A stretch of 9,859 bases of DNA from Bryobacterales bacterium (GTDB lineage Bacteria; Cyanobacteriota; Vampirovibrionia; Obscuribacterales; Obscuribacteraceae), in the NCBI GenBank assembly GCA_903970295.1, contig CAJCHQ010000684.1, forward strand, positions 1 through 9,859. Direction: 5' to 3'. A program made the translations under genes and the position numbers. Below are positions 1 to 5,576 of this stretch, piece by piece. Numbering within the stretch: the first letter of the stretch is position 1; every line of letters starts with the position of its first letter. Under the pieces are notes generated by a model. That model made no database searches. It was not told where the DNA came from and worked only from the letters and a program-made list of their open reading frames with translations.

Positions 1-608
1 ATCCAACCGACATGTTCGATTGGCATCAATCGACCTTCGCAGTGCGCCAGTGCATCCGCGAGCAACAATTGATCGGGCGTCTTTCTGAGGACCAGTACGG
101 AGGAAGTCCGCGTCTCGAATAGATCAGTGATCTGCGGCAAAGATGGCGACATTTCAGCAGCCATTTTTTCATTGCTAAAAGCCAGACTTTCGATCGACGC
201 GCATGCGTTGAGAAAGAGATCGCGAAATTGATGCCCGACCTCGAATAGCACCGCGTGATCGTTGATGAACATTATCCCCAGTTCAAATCTGCGCATTCGG
301 TGGTGACGAAAGCGCCTGACAGAACCGTTTGTTAGCCTGAACGCTTTCATTCCCGGCACTTCGACTTCAACCTTTTCGCAAGGTTCGACCCAACTGCCGT
401 CAAAAAGACCTCGGCGCGCCGCCTGGTAAAGCGAAGCGACATGTGCAAAGACGGCGGGCGCGACTTTCGATTTCTCACGATCCGGATGCCAGCGAAAGGC
501 TAAAGCTCGGTATTCGCGCTTAGCTTCGAGAAGAGATTGAGAAAACAAATTCTCGGGAGCACTGATTTTGAGTAATCGTTCGGCTGGCAAAGAAACAAGA
601 TCTCGCAT
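1..608 (-). CDS. J-domain fusion protein, partial (runs off left edge)
   Basis: The frame is open from an ATG at 606-608 to the window edge, giving about 202 residues with no stop. Residues ~25-68 resemble the core of a J domain: a helix ending in YRALAFRW, then HPD at residues 41-43, then an Ala-rich helix (VFAHVASLYQAARRGL). HPD is the tripeptide by which J proteins stimulate Hsp70 ATPase. After residue ~70 (FDGSW) the chain continues as an alternating hydrophobic/charged domain (for example ELGIMFINDHAVLFEV and SSVLVLRKTPDQLLLADAL). I cannot assign this part from sequence alone; its layout vaguely recalls a degenerate protein-kinase-like fold, held at low confidence. The GGGG 10-13 nt before the ATG is a weak ribosome site. 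A near-consensus promoter lies about 200 nt upstream on the same strand. No signal peptide or membrane segment is seen, so it is probably cytosolic. The C-terminus is missing. Confidence 0.8.
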   Translation of the reverse strand, partial: MRDLVSLPAERLLKISAPENLFSQSLLEAKREYRALAFRWHPDREKSKVAPAVFAHVASLYQAARRGLFDGSWVEPCEKVEVEVPGMKAFRLTNGSVRRFRHHRMRRFELGIMFINDHAVLFEVGHQFRDLFLNACASIESLAFSNEKMAAEMSPSLPQITDLFETRTSSVLVLRKTPDQLLLADALAHCEGRLMPIEHVGW

Positions 609-1025
609 GATCGCAATCCCCAAAGTTGAAATTGATTTCGCTCAAAATGAAGCCCGCAGCTACTCGACCGACAAGTCGAAGTAGACAACAAAGTGAGCGA
701 ACGCACTAACGTTTCGCGCGCTTGTTAGGACACGCAGCCAGCGGCATACGTAACCACAACAATCGTTATTAAATTCAGTAAACGTGTTTTTAACGCTTAA
801 TAGACAGTATAGCATTGGCAAATAGGCTGTCAATAGGGCTCAATTTTGGAGCATTAGCAATAGAGCCGAGTGAAGCAGCACCATGCAACGCCCGTTGGCT
901 CAATTGCTAAGCGTATTTTTCCTGCTTAGGGCCTGACTGAAAAAGACCGTGATCGATGAGCGCAATTTCCACGTGGTTGTGAAAAGATGGTGATATTGAA
1001 AACGACGATGTTAAAGGAGCAGCTC
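609..1025. other. Intergenic region with leader of the J-domain fusion gene
   Basis: No convincing gene is present. The left part (609-799) would be the transcribed leader of the minus-strand gene. It contains short inverted repeats: TCGAC (664-668) with GTCGA (675-679), and a GCGAA/TTCGC pair around 690-720. The stretch around 770-870 is AT-rich and holds the promoter at 806-833. Nearer the plus-strand gene there is CTAAGC (907-912) pairing with GCTTAG (924-929) around a T-rich loop, and an 8-bp palindrome CCACGTGG (969-976). No clear plus-strand promoter for the small gene at 1026 could be recognised. Confidence 0.5.
806..833 (-). promoter_or_regulatory. Sigma70-type promoter for the J-domain fusion gene
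   Basis: Reading the minus strand, TTGACA (828-833) is a perfect -35 box. A 16-nt spacer separates it from TATACT (806-811), preceded by TGC as in extended -10 promoters. Transcription would begin near 799 and run left, leaving a leader of about 190 nt before the ATG at 608. It is the best promoter match I found in the window by eye. Confidence 0.65.
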
Positions 1026-1262
1026 ATGTTTGAAGAGATACTAGAATTCCTCGCCTCTCCCATCGGCATCGCCTCGTTACTAATTGCGGCAATGTTGCCG
1101 ACCGGCAGAAAGACAATACGCGATGGAGTGAAAACTGCTATTCACGCTGGTCTCAAAGCTAAAGACGACCTGCAAGAAGTCTACGCGGAAGTGAAAGAAG
1201 AGTTCGAAGGAAACGGACACAAGAAACTCGAAATGCATTCCAAGAAAAAGTTGGATCAATGA
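1026..1262 (+). CDS. Small single-helix membrane protein of unknown function
   Basis: The ATG at 1026 is chosen because AAAGGAG (1013-1019) lies 6 nt before it, an excellent ribosome site. An in-frame ATG at 987 would add 13 residues but has no such site. The 78-aa product starts with an acidic stretch (MFEEILEFL). One hydrophobic segment of about 18 residues follows (SPIGIASLLIAAMLPTG), then a long amphipathic charged helix (KAKDDLQEVYAEVKEEFE) and a basic tail. The arrangement (one membrane helix, an RDGVKTAIHAGL segment, then an acidic coil) resembles short DUF5132-type proteins, but this is only a visual impression. It is probably an inner-membrane protein with a cytosolic helix. Its stop codon overlaps the last codons of the convergent TonB-like gene by 7 bp. 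Function unknown. Confidence 0.7.
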   Translation: MFEEILEFLASPIGIASLLIAAMLPTGRKTIRDGVKTAIHAGLKAKDDLQEVYAEVKEEFEGNGHKKLEMHSKKKLDQ

Positions 1263-1945
1263 TCGACTTTTTGACCGACATGGTGGCGATGCATGTTGTA
1301 GTCCATGGTGAAATTGATATCCACCCCGGGAGGACTGCCATCCGGCATTGGCTCGAACGGGCAAGCATTTCGGGCGGCGACAAGGGCTGAACGATCGAGT
1401 TCAGGAACGCCAGAAGGTTGGGCGATTCTAAGATTGCTGACATTGCCGTCCCGACTGATTCGAAATGACAGAATCACGCGGGCGGCTGGACCATTTTCTG
1501 GAGGTGCCCAACCATGTTTGACACGCAGGTGTACGTTGCGAACGTAACTGCCCAAATCACAATCACGCCAGGTGACTTGAATCGCCTTAACTTGGTTCGA
1601 CAATTTCGCGGTCAGCCACAAGGGATTGGGAGCCGCATAAGGAGGAGCCTCGATTCTCTTCAAATTTTCGATTATTCTCTTACCCACGGTCTGCGCTGTT
1701 TCAGAGCCCAAAGCAACTTGTGAACGCTGCACAGTCTCGATCTCACCGCCCGGAGTAACCAGAAAATCGACGTTAGTGCCTTCTGAGAGATCAGAGACGA
1801 GTTTCGGATCTCTCTGCAAAAGCAACTCTACATGATGGCAATACTGAGTGATTGGGCCGTCGGCTGCGATGGCAGGCAATGGGCCGGCAAAGAGGCAGAA
1901 CCACAGGGCTAGTATTTCTATCGTCCTCGATTGTTTCGCTGCCAA
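1256..1945 (-). CDS. Exported TonB C-terminal domain protein
   Basis: The product is 229 aa when started at the TTG of 1943-1945, which has AAGGAG (1952-1957) 6 nt upstream. A longer in-frame TTG start at 1981 lacks a good ribosome site. Residues ~8-28 form a signal peptide (IEILALWFCLFAGPLPAIAA) with cleavage likely after AIA. Residues ~134-218 match the TonB C-terminal domain: YVRNVHLRVKHGWAPP, VILSFRISRDGNVSNLRI, SGVPELDRSALVAARNACPF, PMPDG, VDINFTMDYN. Canonical TonB couples the proton-motive force to outer-membrane transporters. This protein has no long Pro-rich spacer and its only N-terminal hydrophobic segment looks cleavable, so a role in energy transduction is doubtful. Residues ~28-128 look like a second, degenerate copy of the same fold (NVDFLVTPGGEIETVQ). 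No ExbB or ExbD lies nearby. It converges with and overlaps the small plus-strand gene. Confidence 0.85.
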   Translation of the reverse strand: MAAKQSRTIEILALWFCLFAGPLPAIAADGPITQYCHHVELLLQRDPKLVSDLSEGTNVDFLVTPGGEIETVQRSQVALGSETAQTVGKRIIENLKRIEAPPYAAPNPLWLTAKLSNQVKAIQVTWRDCDLGSYVRNVHLRVKHGWAPPENGPAARVILSFRISRDGNVSNLRIAQPSGVPELDRSALVAARNACPFEPMPDGSPPGVDINFTMDYNMHRHHVGQKVDH

Positions 1946-2008
1946 CTGCTGCTCCTTGAGAGTAGCGAATATTTTCTGCAAGCCTAGCTTACATGAAAAA
2001 ATCAGCCG

Positions 2009-2049
2009 TCGCTGTCAGCGAAATAACAGTCACAAAAACTCGCTGTCAG
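2009..2049. repeat. Two direct repeats TCGCTGTCAG, 31 bp apart
   Basis: Identical 10-mers lie at 2009-2018 and 2040-2049. The first is part of a perfect 11-nt inverted repeat, CGCTG-T-CAGCG (2010-2020). The 31-bp centre-to-centre distance is close to three helical turns, so two bound dimers would sit on one face of the DNA. They lie just upstream of the TonB-like gene and may be operators for it. This role is inferred. Confidence 0.4.
2021..2049 (-). promoter_or_regulatory. Putative promoter of the TonB-like gene
   Basis: On the minus strand CTGACA (2044-2049) is one base from the -35 consensus. After a 17-nt spacer comes TTATTT (2021-2026), a poor -10 box. The -35 box lies inside one of two TCGCTGTCAG repeats, and the predicted start site falls in the other, which would suit repression by a DNA-binding protein. 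The weak -10 box keeps confidence low. Confidence 0.3.
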
Positions 2050-2086
2050 AAAAAAACAAGGCCCAGTGAGGATCGGTATGTTTAAG

Positions 2087-2122
2087 TTGTGGCGTTCAAC
2101 CGATATCGGTTGAGCACCACAA
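2087..2122. repeat. 36-nt inverted repeat
   Basis: Arms 2087-2104 and 2105-2122 are complementary at 16 of 18 positions, with an unbroken 18-bp core palindrome at 2096-2113 (centre GATATC). Six A residues begin at 2121 on the plus strand, that is, on the 5' side for minus-strand transcripts, so it is not a normal intrinsic terminator on either strand. It may be a protein-binding site or a stable RNA hairpin between the GGDEF gene and the TonB-like gene. Confidence 0.5.
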
Positions 2123-2142
2123 AAAATGACCACCGGTCGTCA
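2121..2142 (-). terminator. Possible intrinsic terminator after the GGDEF gene
   Basis: On the minus strand a short hairpin (GACC, loop GGT, GGTC, inside the near-palindrome 2127-2142) is followed by A and then six T residues (2121-2126). It begins about 47 nt past the GGDEF stop codon. The stem is only four base pairs, so the call is weak. The neighbouring 36-nt inverted repeat starts at the T run. Confidence 0.35.
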
Positions 2143-2189
2143 GTGAGCCGCAGTCAGATATAGTCGATTTTTTCCAAACAATCGCCCAC

Positions 2190-2879
2190 TTAACGCGTGG
2201 CAATCAAAACCGTGTTGCAACCTTTATCTTTGGCTACGACAAGCGCTTCGCAGGCTGATTCGAGCAGTCCTTCGGGCTCATTACTGTGGAGCGGATAACT
2301 TGATACCGCAAGCGTCGCCGTCACTTTGATCGGCTTGCCTTTCTTCGGATCTGTAACTTCGAGCATCGAGATGCGTCGGCGCACGCGCTCGGCAACGACG
2401 GATGCCCCTTCGGCATCGGTTTCGTGCAGCACTGCCACCAATTCTTCGCCGCCCCAACGAGCCGGCATGTCGATTTCACGAACCGAACTGCGCAATATTT
2501 TCGCTACTTCGATTAAGACCTGGTCGCCGACTTCATGACCATGGCGGAGATTGATGTCTCGCAAATGATCGATATCGATAATCATCAGTGACAACGAGTA
2601 GCCGACGCGAAGAGCACGCTTGAGCGAATGAGTCAGGTGTTCTTTGAAAACATGTCGATTGGGCAGATTTGTGAGAACATCGGTGCCCATCATTTCTTGG
2701 ATGCGAGCTTCGCAATTAGACAATTGGTGGCGGAGGCGATCGATTTCGCGGTCTTTTTCTTTGAGCAGTCTTTCAAGCTGAGTGTTAGCGCCTTGCTGCT
2801 TTCTCAATTGACTCTCAGTCTGCCGATGGCGGGTTTGACCGTGGAGATTCTGCAACATCTGAGTGAAATGGGCTTTCAT
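2190..2879 (-). CDS. Coiled-coil GGDEF protein (putative diguanylate cyclase)
   Basis: The product is a 229-aa soluble protein with no membrane segment. The ATG at 2877-2879 follows GAGG by about 7 nt. Residues ~15-62 are charged and heptad-like, probably a coiled coil for dimerisation. A GGDEF domain follows: TDVLTNLPNR at 66-75, the metal-binding IDID at 101-104, GHEVGD at 114-119 and the signature GGEEL at 143-147. GGDEF enzymes make cyclic di-GMP from two GTP. The inhibitory I-site RxxD is kept as REID (134-137), exactly five residues before the signature. Several positions differ from the usual consensus: GGEEL ends in Leu instead of Phe, FKxxND is LRDIN, and AKxxGRN is AKDKGCN. Activity is therefore likely but not certain. 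No receiver, PAS or GAF domain is fused, so its input signal is unknown. It faces the same way as the genes on both sides, with gaps of over 200 bp. Confidence 0.85.
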   Translation of the reverse strand: MKAHFTQMLQNLHGQTRHRQTESQLRKQQGANTQLERLLKEKDREIDRLRHQLSNCEARIQEMMGTDVLTNLPNRHVFKEHLTHSLKRALRVGYSLSLMIIDIDHLRDINLRHGHEVGDQVLIEVAKILRSSVREIDMPARWGGEELVAVLHETDAEGASVVAERVRRRISMLEVTDPKKGKPIKVTATLAVSSYPLHSNEPEGLLESACEALVVAKDKGCNTVLIATR

Positions 2880-3111
2880 CTATGACCTCAATCGCCTGAT
2901 CTACTTGGTTTAGTCAGCTGTCTTGTTTGATGTCCATCATCCGCACGCTCATTTAAAGCGAACTGAGGATTTCAAGAGCTTGTTGCCGACTACAGTCGCC
3001 ACACCCAAGAACGCTAATCCTGGTGCCTTAATTGCTGTTTAGTGAGCGACGGGTTTATATTAGCTCTAATTAGGAATTTGTGCCAGTTATCATGGGGAGA
3101 AACCGCAAGTT
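2880..3111. other. Intergenic region upstream of the GGDEF gene
   Basis: No gene is seen. It holds a 12-nt inverted repeat, CGACT-AC-AGTCG (2987-2998), and an AT-rich stretch around 3055-3080 (minus-strand TAATATAAA) that could carry a -10 box, but no matching -35 box was found. No terminator hairpin with a T run was recognised after the stop at 3112. Confidence 0.3.
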
Positions 3112-4527
3112 TTAATTTTGCGTATTGACCGGAATGCGCGCGAGTTCCTTCGTTCTCGAGTTGTCATGCAAGGAGAGCCAGTATTTGCGCTTGGCATCCC
3201 CCACTTCATAAACGATTACTATGTGCTCAGAAGCATAGGGCTGAATCGGTTTCATCAAATCGCGCAAATTCATGTCGATGACCGGCTCGAACTGCTGGTT
3301 GTAGTCATTGACGACTGACAACTGACCGGCTTTGACGTTGTGATCGGTGTGATTGACGATCGTCACATCCACGTGAAGGCGCTTAGAACGCTTGTCTCCG
3401 CTGGGGTTTTTGGCGAAGGCGTAGTCATTCACTTTAATGTCCATACTCGCTAGTTTCGGCACAGGCTTGGCGGCGACGAAGGTCTTCGCTTTGAAGACAG
3501 GCATTTGCAGAGGCTCGATGATCGTCATTCTCATGTGATCACCGGGACTTAAGTCGGCGACGTCACCATATTTTTTCAAAGAACCAAAAAGGCCAAGGCC
3601 GGCGCCTATACCGGCACCGACCCCCACTGAAATACCATGCGAGGCGACGGCGCCGCCGATGCCCGTCAATTGCAGAGAAATTAAGGCACCACCCAAACCA
3701 CCGACTGCCATGTAACGTGACTCGGTAAACACCTGCTTGGCAACCGACTTCATCGTACTGTCTTTGGTCGAGAGAGTAGCTTTGAAATCAGCCTCGTATT
3801 TGCCGTCCGGGCTGACAATTTTGTCGAACTGGACTTCAACGTAGCCATCACGATTGCCGCGCTTACGCCCCTGGGCTTCGGTGACTAAGCCATGCATATA
3901 CCAGGTGCCGGGCATGACGCGTCCATTTTCACCGACCACATCCTGCGCGACTTTCATCCAGATATCATCGCCCTTTTGATTGAATTCGGAATTGATCGGG
4001 TGCATCATCGTCAGTTCGACTTTTGTGCCTTTGGGCACCTCTTGCACTTTTCCTTCAACGAATGGCGAATCGTCGCTCTTGCTGACGTTACCTTTCAGTA
4101 TTTTGGGGTCGATTTTCCCCGTCAAAAAGTTCTTTCCGGCTTCGTCCAGAGCGTCCGACGATTCGGTGTTAAGCACACCAGGCTTGGCGAGATTGATAAT
4201 CGGTGCCGCTCCCGAAGCCGACAAAGCTCCATTTACCGGCACCACCATACGCTTGGCACTGGCTGCGCGCGCGGCTTGCTGATCGGAATCAGCCGCAGCC
4301 GAATCATCGTTGGCGGCGGCATCACCATCAGCACTGGGACCAGCCATGGCTGTCACCCCTGGAGCTGACTTGTCTCTAGCTGAAGCCGGGTTGCTTGCGG
4401 ACGGCGCGCTGGCAGCCGACGCTGCTTGGGCAACCGTGATTCCCCCAAGAGTCGTAGAAGGGGATAAAGACAATGCGCCCGCTAACAGGAGCCTGCCACC
4501 CAACTGCCATCCAGATAAATTTGCCAT
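3112..4527 (-). CDS. Exported Ala/Ser-rich multidomain protein, function unknown
   Basis: The product is 471 aa. The ATG at 4525-4527 follows GGAAGG by 6 nt. An N-terminal hydrophobic segment (LLLAGALSLSPSTTLGGI) ending AQA near residue 35 looks like a signal peptide. Residues ~36-95 are low-complexity, rich in Ala, Ser and Asp, probably a disordered linker. Residues ~160-260 form a beta-rich domain (VPKGTKVELTMMHPINS, VMPGTWYMHGLVTEAQGRKR, VQFDKIVSPDGK) whose layout recalls VirB10/TrbI-type C-terminal domains. Residues ~274-315 are a Gly-rich hydrophobic stretch (GAGIGAGLGLFG) that could touch or cross a membrane. Residues ~360-455 look like an immunoglobulin-like sandwich of the DUF4352 kind (RLHVDVTIVNHTDHNVKAG, YASEHIVIVYEV). 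These fold matches are by eye. The TPR segment ends 32 nt upstream on the same strand, so the two are probably co-transcribed. No secretion-system genes are nearby. Confidence 0.8.
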   Translation of the reverse strand: MANLSGWQLGGRLLLAGALSLSPSTTLGGITVAQAASAASAPSASNPASARDKSAPGVTAMAGPSADGDAAANDDSAAADSDQQAARAASAKRMVVPVNGALSASGAAPIINLAKPGVLNTESSDALDEAGKNFLTGKIDPKILKGNVSKSDDSPFVEGKVQEVPKGTKVELTMMHPINSEFNQKGDDIWMKVAQDVVGENGRVMPGTWYMHGLVTEAQGRKRGNRDGYVEVQFDKIVSPDGKYEADFKATLSTKDSTMKSVAKQVFTESRYMAVGGLGGALISLQLTGIGGAVASHGISVGVGAGIGAGLGLFGSLKKYGDVADLSPGDHMRMTIIEPLQMPVFKAKTFVAAKPVPKLASMDIKVNDYAFAKNPSGDKRSKRLHVDVTIVNHTDHNVKAGQLSVVNDYNQQFEPVIDMNLRDLMKPIQPYASEHIVIVYEVGDAKRKYWLSLHDNSRTKELARIPVNTQN

Positions 4528-4559
4528 TGCCAGCCTTCCCGAATCAGACCTATGGCATT

Positions 4560-4817
4560 CTAGCGCTTCTTGGCAAATAGATTCTTTATTTGGTCCAAGA
4601 TTCCGACCTTCTGCTTCGACTTCTGATTTTCCGAAGTGCGAGTCAAGGCGCGAATGCGTGCTTCCATCGACTTGGCATCACCGTCTTTCGGGTCGATCCG
4701 CAAGGAAGCCTGAACTTCGGTCATTGCCAGAGTCCGCCAGCCACGCGCCAGATAAACTTCCGCCAATTTATTGTGGTACTTGGGCGCATTCGGAACAAGG
4801 CGTATAGCCTCTTTCAT
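4560..4817 (-). CDS. TPR fragment, downstream part of interrupted J-TPR gene
   Basis: From the first available ATG (4815-4817) this frame gives 85 aa and ends at a TAG (4560-4562). It reads as the second half of one TPR plus one complete TPR (YHNKLAEVYLARGWRTLAM, LRIDPKDGDAK), then a basic tail ending in LFAKKR. The first helix of the first TPR (HLGRAEDLFAKKRYQEAE) lies upstream of this ATG, in the same frame, where no ATG, GTG or TTG occurs. The ribosome site before 4817 is poor (AGGA 13 nt away). If expressed alone it would be a broken TPR unit. The better reading is that it belongs to the J-domain gene immediately upstream. TPRs mediate protein-protein contacts. Confidence 0.55.
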   Translation of the reverse strand: MKEAIRLVPNAPKYHNKLAEVYLARGWRTLAMTEVQASLRIDPKDGDAKSMEARIRALTRTSENQKSKQKVGILDQIKNLFAKKR

Positions 4818-4856
4818 CGCAGTTTCTGCTTCCTGATAGCGCTTTTTGGCAAAAAG
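4561..4856. repeat. 20-nt imperfect direct repeat flanking the TPR segment
   Basis: Positions 4561-4580 and 4837-4856 match at 18 of 20 bases. On the minus strand both encode LFAKKR or FAKKR, once in the first TPR helix and once at the very C-terminus, where the next codon is the TAG stop instead of Tyr. The copies are 276 bp apart, an exact number of codons. Confidence 0.4.
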
Positions 4857-4889
4857 GTCTTCAGCCCGGCCGAGGTGCTTGTTTGCCCA

Positions 4890-5252
4890 TTAGACGTTGA
4901 TATTCTCGTCGTCTCTGCCACCGGGCAAATGGGTCGGAGGTACCGATACAGGCGCATCCTCAGTGGCGTTGCCTGGACCTTGTTCAGTTTCGCCGGTCGG
5001 CGCATGAGCTCGCCGGCTCAGAGAGCGCAGGGTGTCGTATTCAGCGCGTCTCTGCGCATCACTGATAATTTCGTGCGCCCTGGTCACCTTGGCGAATTCA
5101 GTCTGAGCGAGAGCGCGTTTTTCTGCATCGTTCGGGTAGCGGTCAGGATGGAGCTTCTTAGCCAGGCGCAAAAAAGCCTTGCGAATCTCTTCAGGCGGCG
5201 CTGTTTCTTCGACCCCAAGCACGGCGTAGTAATCTTCTTCGAATTCCTGCAT
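4890..5252 (-). CDS. J-domain protein (DnaJ-like), N-terminal part of J-TPR gene
   Basis: The product is 120 aa from the ATG at 5250-5252, chosen because the J domain begins at once (EDYYAVLGVEETAPPEEIRK). The frame stays open upstream to a TTG at 5411, with an ATG at 5357 that has only a weak GGGG site, so the true start is uncertain. HPD at residues 35-37 (KKLHPDRYPND) is the Hsp70-activating motif, and the domain closes with FAKVTRAHEIISD and RRAEYDTL. Residues ~80-120 are Pro/Gly-rich linker ending ENINV, then TAA at 4890-4892. There is no Gly/Phe region, zinc-finger repeat or substrate-binding domain, so it is not canonical DnaJ but a type III J protein that would recruit Hsp70 to some target. 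The target-binding part would be the TPRs beyond the stop. It is divergent from clpB. Confidence 0.8.
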   Translation of the reverse strand: MQEFEEDYYAVLGVEETAPPEEIRKAFLRLAKKLHPDRYPNDAEKRALAQTEFAKVTRAHEIISDAQRRAEYDTLRSLSRRAHAPTGETEQGPGNATEDAPVSVPPTHLPGGRDDENINV

Positions 5253-5576
5253 TGTGATGAAATGCCCCGCCGCTTCTTGCCTTAGCCACGATCGCTCGAT
5301 TGCCCTGGAGCCTCGCTTACCGGCGCCTGGAGACAGTCGACCCCGGCCAGTCTTCATGCCCCATATCTTAGCCTTTAGTTTGCATCTTCTGAATGCTTTG
5401 GCTGTGACCAATTAAGATTCCAGTTGCAGACGCGGCGCTTGCTGCTAGGATCCTGCCGGCAGCCGGTTCCGCCCCATGGTTTCCTAAATAAATTATGGTC
5501 AAATATGAACCCCTTATAACGACCGGGACATAATCAACATAGTTTGCCTGGCATCAAAGCGACGAATGGAGCGTGT
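5253..5576. other. Divergent intergenic region between J-TPR gene and clpB
   Basis: The J-domain frame remains open on the minus strand up to 5411, but the translated extension is basic, of low order and unlike any J protein, so I treat it as untranslated. On the plus strand TATAAC (5515-5520) is a possible -10 box for clpB, without a good -35 box. Another weak pair is TTGCAG (5424-5429) and TAGGAT (5446-5451), 16 nt apart. A palindrome CTGCCGGCAG lies at 5453-5462. No CIRCE element (TTAGCACTC with GAGTGCTAA) was found, so HrcA control is not supported. Confidence 0.35.

Larger units (their letters stand above)
4560..5252 (-). pseudogene. J-domain/TPR gene interrupted by one in-frame TAA
   Basis: The J-domain frame and the TPR frame are the same: the TAA at 4890-4892 is 330 nt, a multiple of three, from the final TAG. 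Directly after the TAA the frame continues WANKHLGRAEDLFAKKRYQE, a good TPR helix pair, with no possible start codon before 4817. J-domain proteins with C-terminal TPRs are a known architecture. The simplest reading is a single protein of about 230 residues with a substitution such as CAA or GAA to TAA, or a base-calling error, or readthrough. An alternative is a separate gene starting at the ATG inside TAATG (4891), broken by one extra base in the CGGCCGGGCT stretch. Either way one change is needed. Confidence 0.55.

Noticed and set aside
500..706. 68-aa minus-strand frame
   Set aside because: It overlaps the start of the J-domain fusion in another frame, is Ser/Cys/Leu-rich and shows no ribosome site or domain.
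907..929. Hairpin CTAAGC/GCTTAG as a terminator
   Set aside because: The T run lies in the loop, not after the stem, and no gene ends just before it.
3892..4368. 158-aa plus-strand open frame, and a second one at 4310-4807
   Set aside because: Both are antisense to the exported Ala/Ser-rich protein and its upstream TPR segment. The Ala-rich composition of 4310-4807 mirrors the Ala/Ser linker codons.
4590..5285. 231-aa plus-strand open frame
   Set aside because: Antisense to the J-domain and TPR coding sequence, with no recognisable domain. The minus-strand frame contains HPD and TPR motifs.
5412..5576. Heat-shock control element before clpB (CIRCE, or sigma32-like CCCCAT at 5472-5477)
   Set aside because: No CIRCE inverted repeat is present, and the CCCCAT has no partner -35 box at the right distance, so it is probably chance.
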